Of a stretch of 64,000 nt of DNA, positions 35,149 to 43,806 are shown in pieces. A program made the position numbers and the translations under genes. The notes beneath the pieces are model-generated. The model was not told the origin of the DNA and did not search any database. It saw only the letters and a list, made by a program, of their open reading frames with translations. Source of the stretch: Legionella longbeachae (GTDB taxonomy: Bacteria > Pseudomonadota > Gammaproteobacteria > Legionellales > Legionellaceae); assembly GCF_004283175.1 (NCBI RefSeq), contig NZ_RXNW01000004.1:186001-250000 (forward strand), read 5' to 3'. The first letter of the stretch is position 1; every line of letters begins with the position of its first letter.

Positions 35149-36783
35149 ATGACACCAGCAAAAGAACTACCGATTGTCATTGAAAAATCCCAGGAAGAGG
35201 TTGAGCAGAGCATTGCATTGGTGCGCTCATCAAACTTACCTGAGGGAACAAAAACGTTTGTGATTGGGTGTATTAACCTGGCTTCCTGGATCCCGCGCGC
35301 ACTGGTCGAGCATAAAATAACCGTATCCAATTTAAAGCGGCTTATCTTTGGCAAAGGAGATAAGACCACGAAACAACAAGACAAATCTTCAAAGGCAGAA
35401 GAGAATACCACCGATGCAGAAGAATCTGAAGCGAGCCCTTCAAATGATGAGAGCAATGAGCCCAAAGAACCCACAGGACATGGACGCCTTCCACATACTG
35501 CCTACATCAATGCACAGGAACACACCATTGCCTTAGAGTCCCTAAGTGCTCGACAACTATGCCCACATCACTGTGGTGGCAGGCTTTATTCCATCAACCC
35601 AGGTATCCTTATTAATATAAAAGGACAAAATCTAGCATCCGTTGATAAATACTGGATTGAGAAGCTACGCTGCGCTTTATGTAATGAAGTTTTTTCGGCC
35701 AATGTTCCACCCCATGTCGATAAAGAAAAATATCATCCAAGCTTCAAAGCCATGCTGGCCTTACAAAAGTACTACATGGCCATGCCTTTTCATCGACAAG
35801 AATATTTTCAATCGCTCATTGGCTTTCCCATTCCCTCCTCTACCCAATGGCAACTCATGGAAGAATTAGCTGGATGTGCATTGTTAGTATTCCCTGCTTT
35901 AGAGGAACTCGCGGCGAATGGCTCTTTAATTCACAATGACGATACGGTGCTTCGAATTGTAGATACGATTCGGCACAACAGACTAAACCCTGATAAAAAA
36001 CGAACTGGCATGTACACCACAGGAATATTGGCACAAAACGGCGCCCATAAAATAGCACTCTTTTATAACAGCCAACGTCACTCTGGCGAAAACATGGAGC
36101 GCCTTCTTAATAAGCGCCATAAGAATAATGGCAAGGTCATCCAAATGTGTGATGCACTAAGTCATAATATCCCAGTGACCCATGACACCATTGTATGTAA
36201 CTGCTTGTCTCATGGCTTTCGTAAGTTTGATGAGTTACAAACATTTTACCCGGAACACTGTTTGCCTATCATGAAATGGCTTTCTATTCCATTTAAGAGG
36301 GATGAGGAATCAAAACAACTTGGACATGATGAACAACAGCGTCTAGTCTACCACCAGAAGTACAGCAAAACTGCAATGCTTGAAGCCCGAGCGTACATGG
36401 AGAAACTGCTGTCATCCAAACAAGTCGAGCCTAATGATTCCTTAGGCAAAGCCATAAAATACATGCTGAAGCATTGGGAGAGACTCACCCGTTTTTTACA
36501 AACTCCCGGTGCGCCCATCCACAATAACGACATGGAACGAGGGTTGAAAATCCCCATCAGAGGCCGTAATACCTGGTTGTTTTATAAATCTGAATACGGT
36601 GCTATGGTAGGCGGCGTACTCACGAGTATTATTTATACCTGTGAGTTATCCGGTATTAACCCCTTTGAATACCTAATTGCACTTCAGGTTTACAAAGACC
36701 AAATTGTTAAAGAGCCTCAAGCCTGGCTTCCCTGGAATTTTGAGGCCACCAGGGCTTGGTTCGAATCATCACTAGCCGCCTAA
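35149..36783 (+). CDS. tnpC: IS66 transposase TnpC
   Basis: 544 residues. A polar, coiled N-terminal linker (to ~110) is followed by the IS66 zinc-finger-like block (CPHHCGGRL, LRCALCNEVFSA) and the DDE domain: NDDTVLRIVD, MCDALSHN, and NNDMERGLKIPIRGRNTWLF with the catalytic Glu. The C-terminal FEYLIALQ-type tail ends in LPWNF. It is full length. It runs rightward, opposite to tnpA and tnpB; the TnpC and TnpB stop codons overlap by 4 bp. Confidence 0.95.
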   Translation: MTPAKELPIVIEKSQEEVEQSIALVRSSNLPEGTKTFVIGCINLASWIPRALVEHKITVSNLKRLIFGKGDKTTKQQDKSSKAEENTTDAEESEASPSNDESNEPKEPTGHGRLPHTAYINAQEHTIALESLSARQLCPHHCGGRLYSINPGILINIKGQNLASVDKYWIEKLRCALCNEVFSANVPPHVDKEKYHPSFKAMLALQKYYMAMPFHRQEYFQSLIGFPIPSSTQWQLMEELAGCALLVFPALEELAANGSLIHNDDTVLRIVDTIRHNRLNPDKKRTGMYTTGILAQNGAHKIALFYNSQRHSGENMERLLNKRHKNNGKVIQMCDALSHNIPVTHDTIVCNCLSHGFRKFDELQTFYPEHCLPIMKWLSIPFKRDEESKQLGHDEQQRLVYHQKYSKTAMLEARAYMEKLLSSKQVEPNDSLGKAIKYMLKHWERLTRFLQTPGAPIHNNDMERGLKIPIRGRNTWLFYKSEYGAMVGGVLTSIIYTCELSGINPFEYLIALQVYKDQIVKEPQAWLPWNFEATRAWFESSLAA

Positions 36784-37130
36784 GCAATAGAACGCCAATC
36801 GTCTGGAAGGCTTGCTTTTATGGGATGGCCTTGGGCAAGCAGTATCAATAACTCACTGGAACGTAATGGAACGGAAGGACTCAATCCACTAGGCCACCAA
36901 GCTAATTTGCCTCGACTAAACCGTTTCTGACAGAGCCAAAAGCCACTCGCATCATACACGAATAGTTTCACTGAGGTTCGCATGCGATTGGTAAAAACAA
37001 ATACGGTACCGCTGAAGGGGTCATCAAGAAGCTTTTGTCGGCATAAGGCTTTTAAGCCATCGATGCCTTTTCTAAAATCAACCGGTTCAACAGCAAGTAA
37101 CAACCGATGTTGTGGGGTAATCTGCAGCAT
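36780..37130 (-). CDS. tnpB: IS66 accessory protein TnpB
   Basis: 116 residues. VEPVDFRKGIDGLKALC, FSGTVFVFTNRMRTSVKLFVYDASGFWL and LAWWP are the IS66 TnpB (Orf2) signature. Needed for transposition, exact role unknown. It starts 3 bp after the tnpA stop, so the two are coupled, and it converges on tnpC. Confidence 0.95.
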   Translation of the reverse strand: MLQITPQHRLLLAVEPVDFRKGIDGLKALCRQKLLDDPFSGTVFVFTNRMRTSVKLFVYDASGFWLCQKRFSRGKLAWWPSGLSPSVPLRSSELLILLAQGHPIKASLPDDWRSIA

Positions 37131-37132
37131 CG

Positions 37133-37513
37133 TTACCCCATAAAATCCAGCATGAGTTTTGATATCCTACTCATCGGTACTGCGTTGATTTTCAGTATAC
37201 TGCCACAGGGGCGATGAAGTTCAACACTACAAGGCGCATCGCTATTTGATAGAAACTCTGAATCAAGCCTCGTAGGTTTTCCTTTTACCTCAACAAACTG
37301 CGGACTAGTATTCTGGACAGGTACTAATTTTTTCCTGATTTGGATTGGACTAATTCCTAAATGACTGCCGATTTTCGATGGAGTATAATCACCCAATAGT
37401 CCCTTGACCTGCTCCCATAACTCATCGGGGATTTGCCCGCGCTTTGTTCTTGTGGCTCGCCAGTGCCTAAAGGCTTGTTTGACAGTTTCTAGTTTATTGG
37501 TGCCATTTATCAT
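37133..37513 (-). CDS. tnpA: IS66 accessory protein TnpA (HTH)
   Basis: About 126 residues from ATG 37513, chosen because GGAGGAG lies just upstream (an in-frame start at 37534 precedes that site). The HTH-like LLGDYTPSKIGSHLGISPIQIRKKL is near residue 45. Matches the small DNA-binding Orf1 of IS66 elements. Confidence 0.85.
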   Translation of the reverse strand: MINGTNKLETVKQAFRHWRATRTKRGQIPDELWEQVKGLLGDYTPSKIGSHLGISPIQIRKKLVPVQNTSPQFVEVKGKPTRLDSEFLSNSDAPCSVELHRPCGSILKINAVPMSRISKLMLDFMG

Positions 37514-37579
37514 TAAGTCTCCTCCTAAAATCATTGAGGCTATAGGCTAAACAACCGCTCTGTCTTTAGTCACGCACGT

Positions 37580-38746
37580 TTGCCGAAAGTCCAGAATGAT
37601 TGCAAAAAAGATGATCCAGATATGATTTCCTTAGCAATAACTGCACTTATTCATGATATTGGCCATGGCCCCTTTTCTCATACTTTCGAACAAATATTTA
37701 ACGAAGCGTTAAAAGCAAACAATATTTTTGATTCGGAAACAAAAAAAATAATGGAAGTAAAACATGAAGACTGGTCAAATGTGTTCATTGATAGATTAAT
37801 AAAAGAAAATATTATCAAAGAAAAATATAGTGAAACAGTCAAACAGATTTACCGTGTAAAGACTCATAAATTACATGGAATAATATCTTCACAACTTGAT
37901 GTGGATCGTTTTGATTATTTATTAAGAGATAGCCATTTTTGTGGAGTTAGTTATGGGAATTTTGACTTATATTGGTTAATTGATTGTTTACGTATTTGCC
38001 CGATAGACAGTGTTATTTGTATTGAAGAAAAAGGGATTAATGCAGTTGAGCATTATATTATGGCAAGACGTTTGATGAATAAAAATGTATATTTTCATAG
38101 GATCAAATGCGCATATGAATTTATGCTAAAAAATGTTTTTAAATTAATAAAAAACCATATAGCTGAACTTTCTCAGATAACCCAAATCAACCATTTTCCT
38201 TTAATTAGTTTTTTAAATCATATTTCCAAAGATGAGGAGAAAAGCAAAGAAGAAATACTTAATGAATTATTTGATTATTATTGTAATATTACTGACTATG
38301 ATATATGGTCATTATTAAAACAAATTGCAAATCTTAATTCGTTAAATACTTCTTTAAACGAAATAAAGTTATTAATATTTTTGTGCGATTGTTTATTGAA
38401 TAGAAAATTACCTAGTATTTGTTCTGTTAAAATTGGATATTCTACCCTTGTTAAAAATAGAATTACTGAATTTATTAAGGACAATGCAAACAGTCTAATT
38501 AAATATATTATAGAATTTGAACCGCAAGATTTTGGTGTTTATAAAACTAAAGGTGAGGAAATATATTATTTGACTGGGGAAGGTTATAGAAATGTTCTTG
38601 CGAAGTCTTCTTTATTAAAGACCTCTCAATCAGAAGAAGTTAGATATTTATACAGAATAAATATATCCCACATTGACTTATGTGCGGACAATGAAGTTAA
38701 TACTTATCTAAACTCATTAAGCTCATATTTAGATTGTAACAAATAA
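37580..38746 (+). pseudogene. HD-domain phosphohydrolase lacking its 5' end
   Basis: The open frame from TTG 37580 gives 388 residues. HDIGHGPFSHTFE supplies the HD metal motif, and ISSQLDVDRFDYLLRDSHFCGVSYG is the diagnostic block of SAMHD1/dGTPase-like HD enzymes. The usual N-terminal part with the first His ligand (an R-x-H-S-type block before the HD helix) is missing, and the first ~10 codons look like IS end sequence. So the IS66 event removed the start. Intact relatives hydrolyse dNTPs or related nucleotides, and some act in phage defence. G+C is very low. Probably not functional. Confidence 0.75.
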
Positions 38747-38898
38747 ATTATTTTACCTTCTATCAGCGTTTTATTATGCGTTTATATCCTCCTTTATTTC
38801 TAGAAGTACAGATCGATTTCTGAAATAGTTTCTGGGTAATGCTGACCTTATTAAGATATAATTGTTGAATTGTTGTGGAATAATAAGGTTATAACTTA

Positions 38899-39975
38899 AT
38901 GAAAAATAATGAGTTATCTATTTTAGAAAAACAGACTGCTGAAAATTTATCTCTAAAAGCATCAGAGTATATAGAAGTTGCTAGAACCAGAGTTCAACGC
39001 TCAGTAAACTCTGAAATGGTACAGGCATACTGGCTCATTGGCAGAGATATTATTGAAGCAGAGCAGAAAGGTCAGATTCGAGCAACATATGGAAGCCATC
39101 TTTTGCAAGAGCTCTCACATTATTTAACTAAAAAGTATGGGAAAGGATTTAGCGTTAGTACATTAAAAGATATTAGGCAATTTTACCTTGCTTACCCAGA
39201 TTTACAAATTAGCCACGCAGTGCGTGGCGAATCTATAAAAACTGGCTTAAGACTGAATTTAGGCTGGATTCATTATCGGGCATTAATGAGAATTGACAGA
39301 GAAGAAGCACGACAATTTTATACAGTTGAAGCAGAAAAAAACTGTTGGAGTGGAAGAGAGCTTGAAAGGCAAATAAATAGTTTACTTTATGATAGATTAG
39401 CTAAAAGCAAAGATAAGGAAGGATTAATAAATCTAGCTAAAGAAGGTCAAGAAATTAATAAGCCGGAAGATGCTATAAAAGAACCAGTTGTATTAGAGTT
39501 TTTAGGGCTACCGGAATCAACGAAATTAGTTGAGTCGGAACTTGAAGAAGCTTTGATTAACAATTTACAGCAATTTTTATTAGAGCTAGGAAAAGGTTTC
39601 TCGTTTGTTGGACGTCAAAAAAGATTAACTTTTGATGGTGATCATTTCTATGCTGATTTAGTTTTTTACCATGTTATTCTTAAATGTTACGTTATTATTG
39701 ATTTAAAAACCCGAAAATTAACTCACGCAGATTTAGGACAAATGCAATTGTATGTGAATTACTTCGATAAAGAAATAAAACAAAATGATGATAACCCCAC
39801 GATTGGTCTGGTACTTTGTACTGAAAAGAGCGAGGAAATGGCTAGATATATGCTAGGAGATAAAGCCAAACAAATATTTGCTAGTAAATATCAATTATAT
39901 TTACCGACAGAAGAGCAGCTTGAGAAGGAAATTAGAAGAGAAGTTTTAATTCTAAATCAACAAAAAGCAGAATAG
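38899..39975 (+). CDS. YhcG-family (DUF1016) PD-(D/E)XK nuclease
   Basis: 358 residues. The N-terminal DUF1016 region has YWLIGRDIIEAEQKG, YGSHLLQELSHYLTKKYGKGFS and the LRIDRxEAR-like LMRIDREEARQFY. The C-terminal nuclease core has FVGRQKRLTFDGDHFYADLVFYH and CYVIIDLKTRKL, with Asp and D-x-K as catalytic residues. These proteins are found in accessory islands, often as restriction or Rpn-like recombination-linked nucleases. It looks intact and stands alone. Confidence 0.9.
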   Translation: MKNNELSILEKQTAENLSLKASEYIEVARTRVQRSVNSEMVQAYWLIGRDIIEAEQKGQIRATYGSHLLQELSHYLTKKYGKGFSVSTLKDIRQFYLAYPDLQISHAVRGESIKTGLRLNLGWIHYRALMRIDREEARQFYTVEAEKNCWSGRELERQINSLLYDRLAKSKDKEGLINLAKEGQEINKPEDAIKEPVVLEFLGLPESTKLVESELEEALINNLQQFLLELGKGFSFVGRQKRLTFDGDHFYADLVFYHVILKCYVIIDLKTRKLTHADLGQMQLYVNYFDKEIKQNDDNPTIGLVLCTEKSEEMARYMLGDKAKQIFASKYQLYLPTEEQLEKEIRREVLILNQQKAE

Positions 39976-40065
39976 AGTTGAGCTATGTAAAAAATTTTAT
40001 TTTATTATGGAGCAAATACTTCCTCGCGTTGGATTGAATTATTTAAAATTCAGTAGGAAAAATAA

Positions 40066-40444
40066 ATGCCACAATTAACACTTACTATTTCACATAATAT
40101 AAACACTGATGTAATCAATTTTAAAAATCTGTTCAATCAGATTCATGAAGCTCTACGAGCTGTACCTAATATGGATGTAAACACCGCCCACAGTGGGGTT
40201 ATTCAAGAAAGCTTTTTCTTACATTGGTTTTGACAATCCAAGAGCAACTAAAGTTTATCTCCATCTTTACTGGATGGAGAATGAAGAAAGAGCCGCAATA
40301 AAACCAGCTTTAGGAAAAACTTTGCTTGATATTCTTCAAAATCATATTGTTCCAGAAGTATTAGGGCAGGGATTGATATGTGTGCCAAGAGTTAGAATTG
40401 CTAATCTTGGGAATTTGAATAAAAGTTATTTCATTGGTGGATAA
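40066..40444 (+). pseudogene. Frameshifted small tautomerase/isomerase-like gene
   Basis: From ATG 40066 the frame reads MPQLTLTISHNINTD and on to HSGVIQE, then runs into a stop. The next frame continues with YIGFDNPRATKVYLHLYWM to GNLNKSYFIGG. Together they make a ~125-residue protein like 5-carboxymethyl-2-hydroxymuconate isomerase (tautomerase fold, catalytic Pro after Met). The shift falls at or near a TTTTT run at 40213-40217. This is either a real frameshift or a homopolymer sequencing error. Confidence 0.7.
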
Positions 40445-40670
40445 TAAATTTCGCCATGTAATTTATGCTAAGTCTGATTAATCGTAAAAGTAGACTTTTG
40501 TTGGCCTGCAAATCTAAATAAATCATTTATGAATGAATATATAAATTTTTTTTAATAAGAGTGTATATAAAGGTCATTCGCCTATTTACTACAGTTGATT
40601 TTTAAAAAATAAGTTATAACATTGCAATTCAAATATTTAACAATTAATGAGTATTGTAAAAGGATATTAT

Positions 40671-41495
40671 ATGAAAGGGCAATTTTCTTCGAGCCTTCCT
40701 TTAGCAAAACTATCTATTGAGGAAATGCAGGTGGCAATTCCTAAATTAGATCGAGGAATCGACGCTCTTAAGGGTTTCGATATTAAAACTATATCAAAAG
40801 GAAACGAACCTGAAATTGTAGCTCTATCCCAAAGGATTAGCCGACTCATCATAGGGATATTTGGAAATGATACTTTTGAATATAATCAATATCATTCATT
40901 TTCGAACCTAAGCTATTTATCTCTTTCGCTGCACAATAATCCCTCCGATATAAGAGGAATAATAAGACATAAGGTTGAACATGCTATTTCTACCTTAGAG
41001 TCAATTAAGCAGGGTTTCTTAGAGGAGCTAGAAGAGATAGATAGATTGGGTTTTGGCGTTAGGGCCATTAAAGCATATGAAGGTCTAAGTTTACATCCAA
41101 AAATTGAAATTGCAGTGAACGCATTGTTTCTGGATGGCCATTATGCTAACGCTATTGAAGATTCAGTAAAAGCACTGAGTGAAATGGTCAGACTTAAATC
41201 AGGTTTTACGGAAGATGGTGTTGCACTAATGCAAAAAGCTTTTAGTCCAAAAAATCCCAAGTTAAAGTTTAATTTATTAGAAGATAGAAGTGATGAGGAT
41301 GAACAAAAAGGCTTTATGGATTTGTTCACAGGAGCTGTTTCGGGCCTTCGTAATCCTCGTGCGCACAAAATTATTAAAGATGATCCAGATATGGGGTTAG
41401 AGTTTATCGCTTTTGTTAGTCTATTGGCTAAATTACTCGATAAGACACTTGTGAACGAAAATCATATGGCAACACCCAGGGCTATTACTCAATAA
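40671..41495 (+). CDS. TIGR02391-family protein (Ymh-like)
   Basis: About 274 residues from ATG 40671, with AAAGGA upstream; ATG 40647 is possible. The C-terminal ~120 residues carry the family pattern: LHPKIEIAVNALFLDGHYANAIEDSVKA, then DEDEQKGFMDLFTGAVSGLRNPRAHK. The family is probably a HEPN-like helical domain with the R-N-P-R-A-H motif as its core. It is common in mobile islands and beside restriction genes, but has no settled function. It looks intact. Confidence 0.85.
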   Translation: MKGQFSSSLPLAKLSIEEMQVAIPKLDRGIDALKGFDIKTISKGNEPEIVALSQRISRLIIGIFGNDTFEYNQYHSFSNLSYLSLSLHNNPSDIRGIIRHKVEHAISTLESIKQGFLEELEEIDRLGFGVRAIKAYEGLSLHPKIEIAVNALFLDGHYANAIEDSVKALSEMVRLKSGFTEDGVALMQKAFSPKNPKLKFNLLEDRSDEDEQKGFMDLFTGAVSGLRNPRAHKIIKDDPDMGLEFIAFVSLLAKLLDKTLVNENHMATPRAITQ

Positions 41496-41737
41496 TGGTA
41501 TTGTAAGCCCATGGAGATATTTAAATAGCACCTATACCTGGGACTATAATTTAAACAGATCGGATTGAAACTAATTTAAATTTGTTACTAAAGCATTGAG
41601 GGGCAGGGGGTATATAACTTGTTAGGTCTGATTACTTGTCTAATCAGACCTTACTCTATAAATTGCCAGTTACATTAAATAACCGGCATATATTTGCCCA
41701 TTTCTGAATCTTATGCAATACCTATAACACGCATTAA

Positions 41738-41899
41738 CTAGATGAATTGAGAAACGGATATTATTATTCCCCAACAAAAAGCAACTATAACACCGAGAAA
41801 GATTAGTTCTGGAAGCTCTTTCAATATAGAGAACAACCCTCTTTTAGAGAATATAAATTTAACTGGCGTCAAAATTTTATATTCCGTATTTAAAGGCAT
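41738..41899 (-). CDS. Small single-span membrane protein, 53 aa
   Basis: ATG 41899 has AGGA about 6 bp upstream. Residues ~32-51 (LIFLGVIVAFCWGIIISVS) are a clean membrane helix after a basic, polar N-terminus. It lies 46 bp after the leftward gene at 41946-42395 and is probably its operon partner. Family unknown. Confidence 0.5.
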   Translation of the reverse strand: MPLNTEYKILTPVKFIFSKRGLFSILKELPELIFLGVIVAFCWGIIISVSQFI

Positions 41900-41945
41900 T
41901 ATATCCTCGCTTAATATTACAAATTTCTTAACATATGTTAATTAA

Positions 41946-42395
41946 CTATCTATTCCAATAATCAAATGAATTAAATTGGTTGCCCGTATGCATATTGCTA
42001 AAGCTAGAATGATGATTAATTTGATGATGTATGGAGTGATTGTAATTAAATCCAAATGGACTACCACCAGCATCGTACGAACCAATCATAGGCAACCCAG
42101 TGACAGGATTTATTCTAAAAGTATCTTGTGGATGGTTATTAAATAATTGCTGTTGATCAATGGAATAATGATCACTATGCTTTACATCATGACCTTTAAT
42201 AATATAAGGCAAAATATGTCGTTTAAAATATTCATTTTCCATATAATTAAAGTGTTCATCTTTTGATGCAATGGCTTTTTGATATTCAAGATAACCTGGT
42301 GGTGGTTCTAATACAAAATCTTTAATTCGGATGAGTAATTGAATTAATTTTTTTATACGATCAATTATCACATCCTTTTGAAAAAATAGTTTCAT
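41946..42395 (-). CDS. Hypothetical protein with His/Asn-rich tail
   Basis: 149 residues. The N-terminus is basic and amphipathic. The middle carries FRINPVTGLPMIGSYDAGGSPFG, a short 'NPxTGLPM...D..GxxxG' motif seen in many small bacterial proteins of unknown role. The C-terminal 35 residues are rich in H, N and S. No enzyme motif. It probably forms an operon with the small membrane protein downstream. Confidence 0.6.
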   Translation of the reverse strand: MKLFFQKDVIIDRIKKLIQLLIRIKDFVLEPPPGYLEYQKAIASKDEHFNYMENEYFKRHILPYIIKGHDVKHSDHYSIDQQQLFNNHPQDTFRINPVTGLPMIGSYDAGGSPFGFNYNHSIHHQINHHSSFSNMHTGNQFNSFDYWNR

Positions 42396-42648
42396 TTTTT
42401 TATCCTAGTTAGATAGCTAATTTATTCCTTCACAAACGCGCAAAGGCACGCGCTCTTTATTTATTCCATAGTCCATTGTTCTATCTATACTAATGGTAGT
42501 ACTTCACAAGGGTGGTGCCTAGTTATATTTTCTGATTCTACACACACCACGCAATGTGATTGCTTTAAAGAATTTGTGCATAACCATATGATTTATATAT
42601 AAATAACTAAACAACCTTTTAAAAACGAGTAATTTAAAGTAAAATCCC

Positions 42649-42740
42649 TATGTATACAATTGTATACATAGGCCCCTTGTAAAATCAATGGATATCAACT
42701 TAAAAATACAGTTGTATACATAAATAATACTATTGTATAC
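42649..42740. promoter_or_regulatory. TTGTATAC operator-like repeats before an RHH gene
   Basis: A perfect 22-bp palindrome at 42649-42670 is built from two TTGTATACATA arms. Further copies are TTGTATACATA at 42712-42722 and TTGTATAC at 42733-42740. They lie 20-110 bp before the ribbon-helix-helix gene at 42758, so they look like operators for autoregulation. Confidence 0.6.
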
Positions 42741-42757
42741 TTGTATTGATTCAATAA

Positions 42758-43087
42758 ATGAGCCCCTCTATGAAAGAAAATGATGTCATTACCTTACGTA
42801 TTTCAGAATATGAGCGGGAGTACTTAAATAAAATTGCACATCAATTTGATTTACAAAAACGAGGCTCATCAGATATTTCGCCAGCCAAAGCATTAAAATT
42901 TCTTTTAGAATTTTGCCTGCATAATGAAATTTCACCACATAAAAAAAGTGAAAATCCGTTGCAAGATATAAGAAAAATGATTGAACAAATTCATGCATCC
43001 ATACCCCATTTGATGTATCACAATCATTATCAAAGCTTAGTTATTTCATCCAATATTAGGCCTAGCGCTCCGGAACTTGCGCCCTGA
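42758..43087 (+). pseudogene. RHH/Arc-like DNA-binding protein with 3' end cut by the Tn3 element
   Basis: The frame encodes 109 residues from ATG 42758 (ATG 42770 also possible). The N-terminus ENDVITLRISEYEREYLNKIAHQF fits an RHH or similar small DNA-binding fold. The last ~10 codons are the transposon inverted repeat, so the native C-terminus is lost. The DNA-binding part may still work on the operator-like repeats upstream. Confidence 0.6.
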
Positions 43088-43102
43088 CGCAAAAATCTAG
43101 AA
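43058..43102 (+). repeat. Left terminal inverted repeat of the Tn3 element
   Basis: Begins AGGCCTAGCGCTCCGGAACT and matches the inverse of 47776-47819 with one mismatch and one extra A. Confidence 0.85.
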
Positions 43103-43104
43103 AA

Positions 43105-43806
43105 TTAGATGGGAAAATCCCCAATAACATCATTATACTTATCTTGTGCATCTGCCAGGCTTAATTTTGAATATATTTCAAGAGAATCCCTTTTAGCATG
43201 TCCTGAGTAGGGTTGAATAAAGGCATCATCAATGTTTTGTTTCTTAAGCCAAGTAAATAAAAAATGTCTTAGTTTATGGGGGGATATGGAGCGCTCAATG
43301 CCAGCAAGTCTGGTATATCGCATTAGTATTTTTCTAATTCCACGATCGGTATAGTGGCGTCGAAAGCCTGATTCAAATAAAAACAGCCTGTTTTCATTTT
43401 TATATTGTTTTAAATGAAGCGCTAATGTTTCTTTAAATGCTGGTGAAAAAGGTACAACCCTATCTTTTTTTCCCTTACCCTGATTTATTTTTATTCGACA
43501 ATTGGTTAAATCAATGTCGCATAACTGGATATTAATTAATTCACTGACTCTTATCCCTGTATAAAGTAAAACTTTAACAATAAGCATTGGTATGATGTCG
43601 TGAGATTCCCAAACAGTTTTATAAAAGAGTCTAATTTCATCTTCAGTTGGAACATAAGGTAAGCGTTTGGGCGTTGTTGTTACTTCGATATTAAGATTTT
43701 CTCTCACAAATCTGAATACATCGCGAAGATAATCATAGTTAGGGTTTTGTGCCTTAAGTAGACTTGAAACCTTTTGGGCCATTTTTTTAGCTGATATTTG
43801 TTCCAT
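43105..43806 (-). CDS. Tyrosine recombinase (TnpI-like resolvase of the transposon)
   Basis: 233 residues. The catalytic set is visible: Arg in [22 protein letters not shown] (H-x-x-R), [14 protein letters not shown] (His and nucleophile Tyr). A short N-terminal helical domain is present. Tn3-family elements with tyrosine rather than serine recombinases use them to resolve cointegrates. It overlaps the transposase by one base. Confidence 0.9.
   Translation of the reverse strand: MEQISAKKMAQKVSSLLKAQNPNYDYLRDVFRFVRENLNIEVTTTPKRLPYVPTEDEIRLFYKTVWESHDIIPMLIVKVLLYTGIRVSELINIQLCDIDLTNCRIKINQGKGKKDRVVPFSPAFKETLALHLKQYKNENRLFLFESGFRRHYTDRGIRKILMRYTRLAGIERSISPHKLRHFLFTWLKKQNIDDAFIQPYSGHAKRDSLEIYSKLSLADAQDKYNDVIGDFPI

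Larger units (their letters stand above)
35040..37590. mobile_element. IS66-family insertion sequence with tnpC facing tnpAB
   Basis: About 2.5 kb holding the three IS66 genes. The left end lies near 35045-35060 (TTTGCGGCAAA...) and the right end near 37575-37585 (inverse, TTTCGGCAAAC...). These share CGGCAAA as inverted ends, but the rest matches weakly, so the borders are approximate. No 8-bp target duplication was seen. Its right edge meets an HD gene that lacks its 5' part. Confidence 0.7.

Noticed and set aside
35030-37600. 8-bp target duplication for IS66
   Set aside because: The bases outside the proposed ends (TAGATTTG and AAAGTCCA) do not match, and the ends themselves are uncertain.
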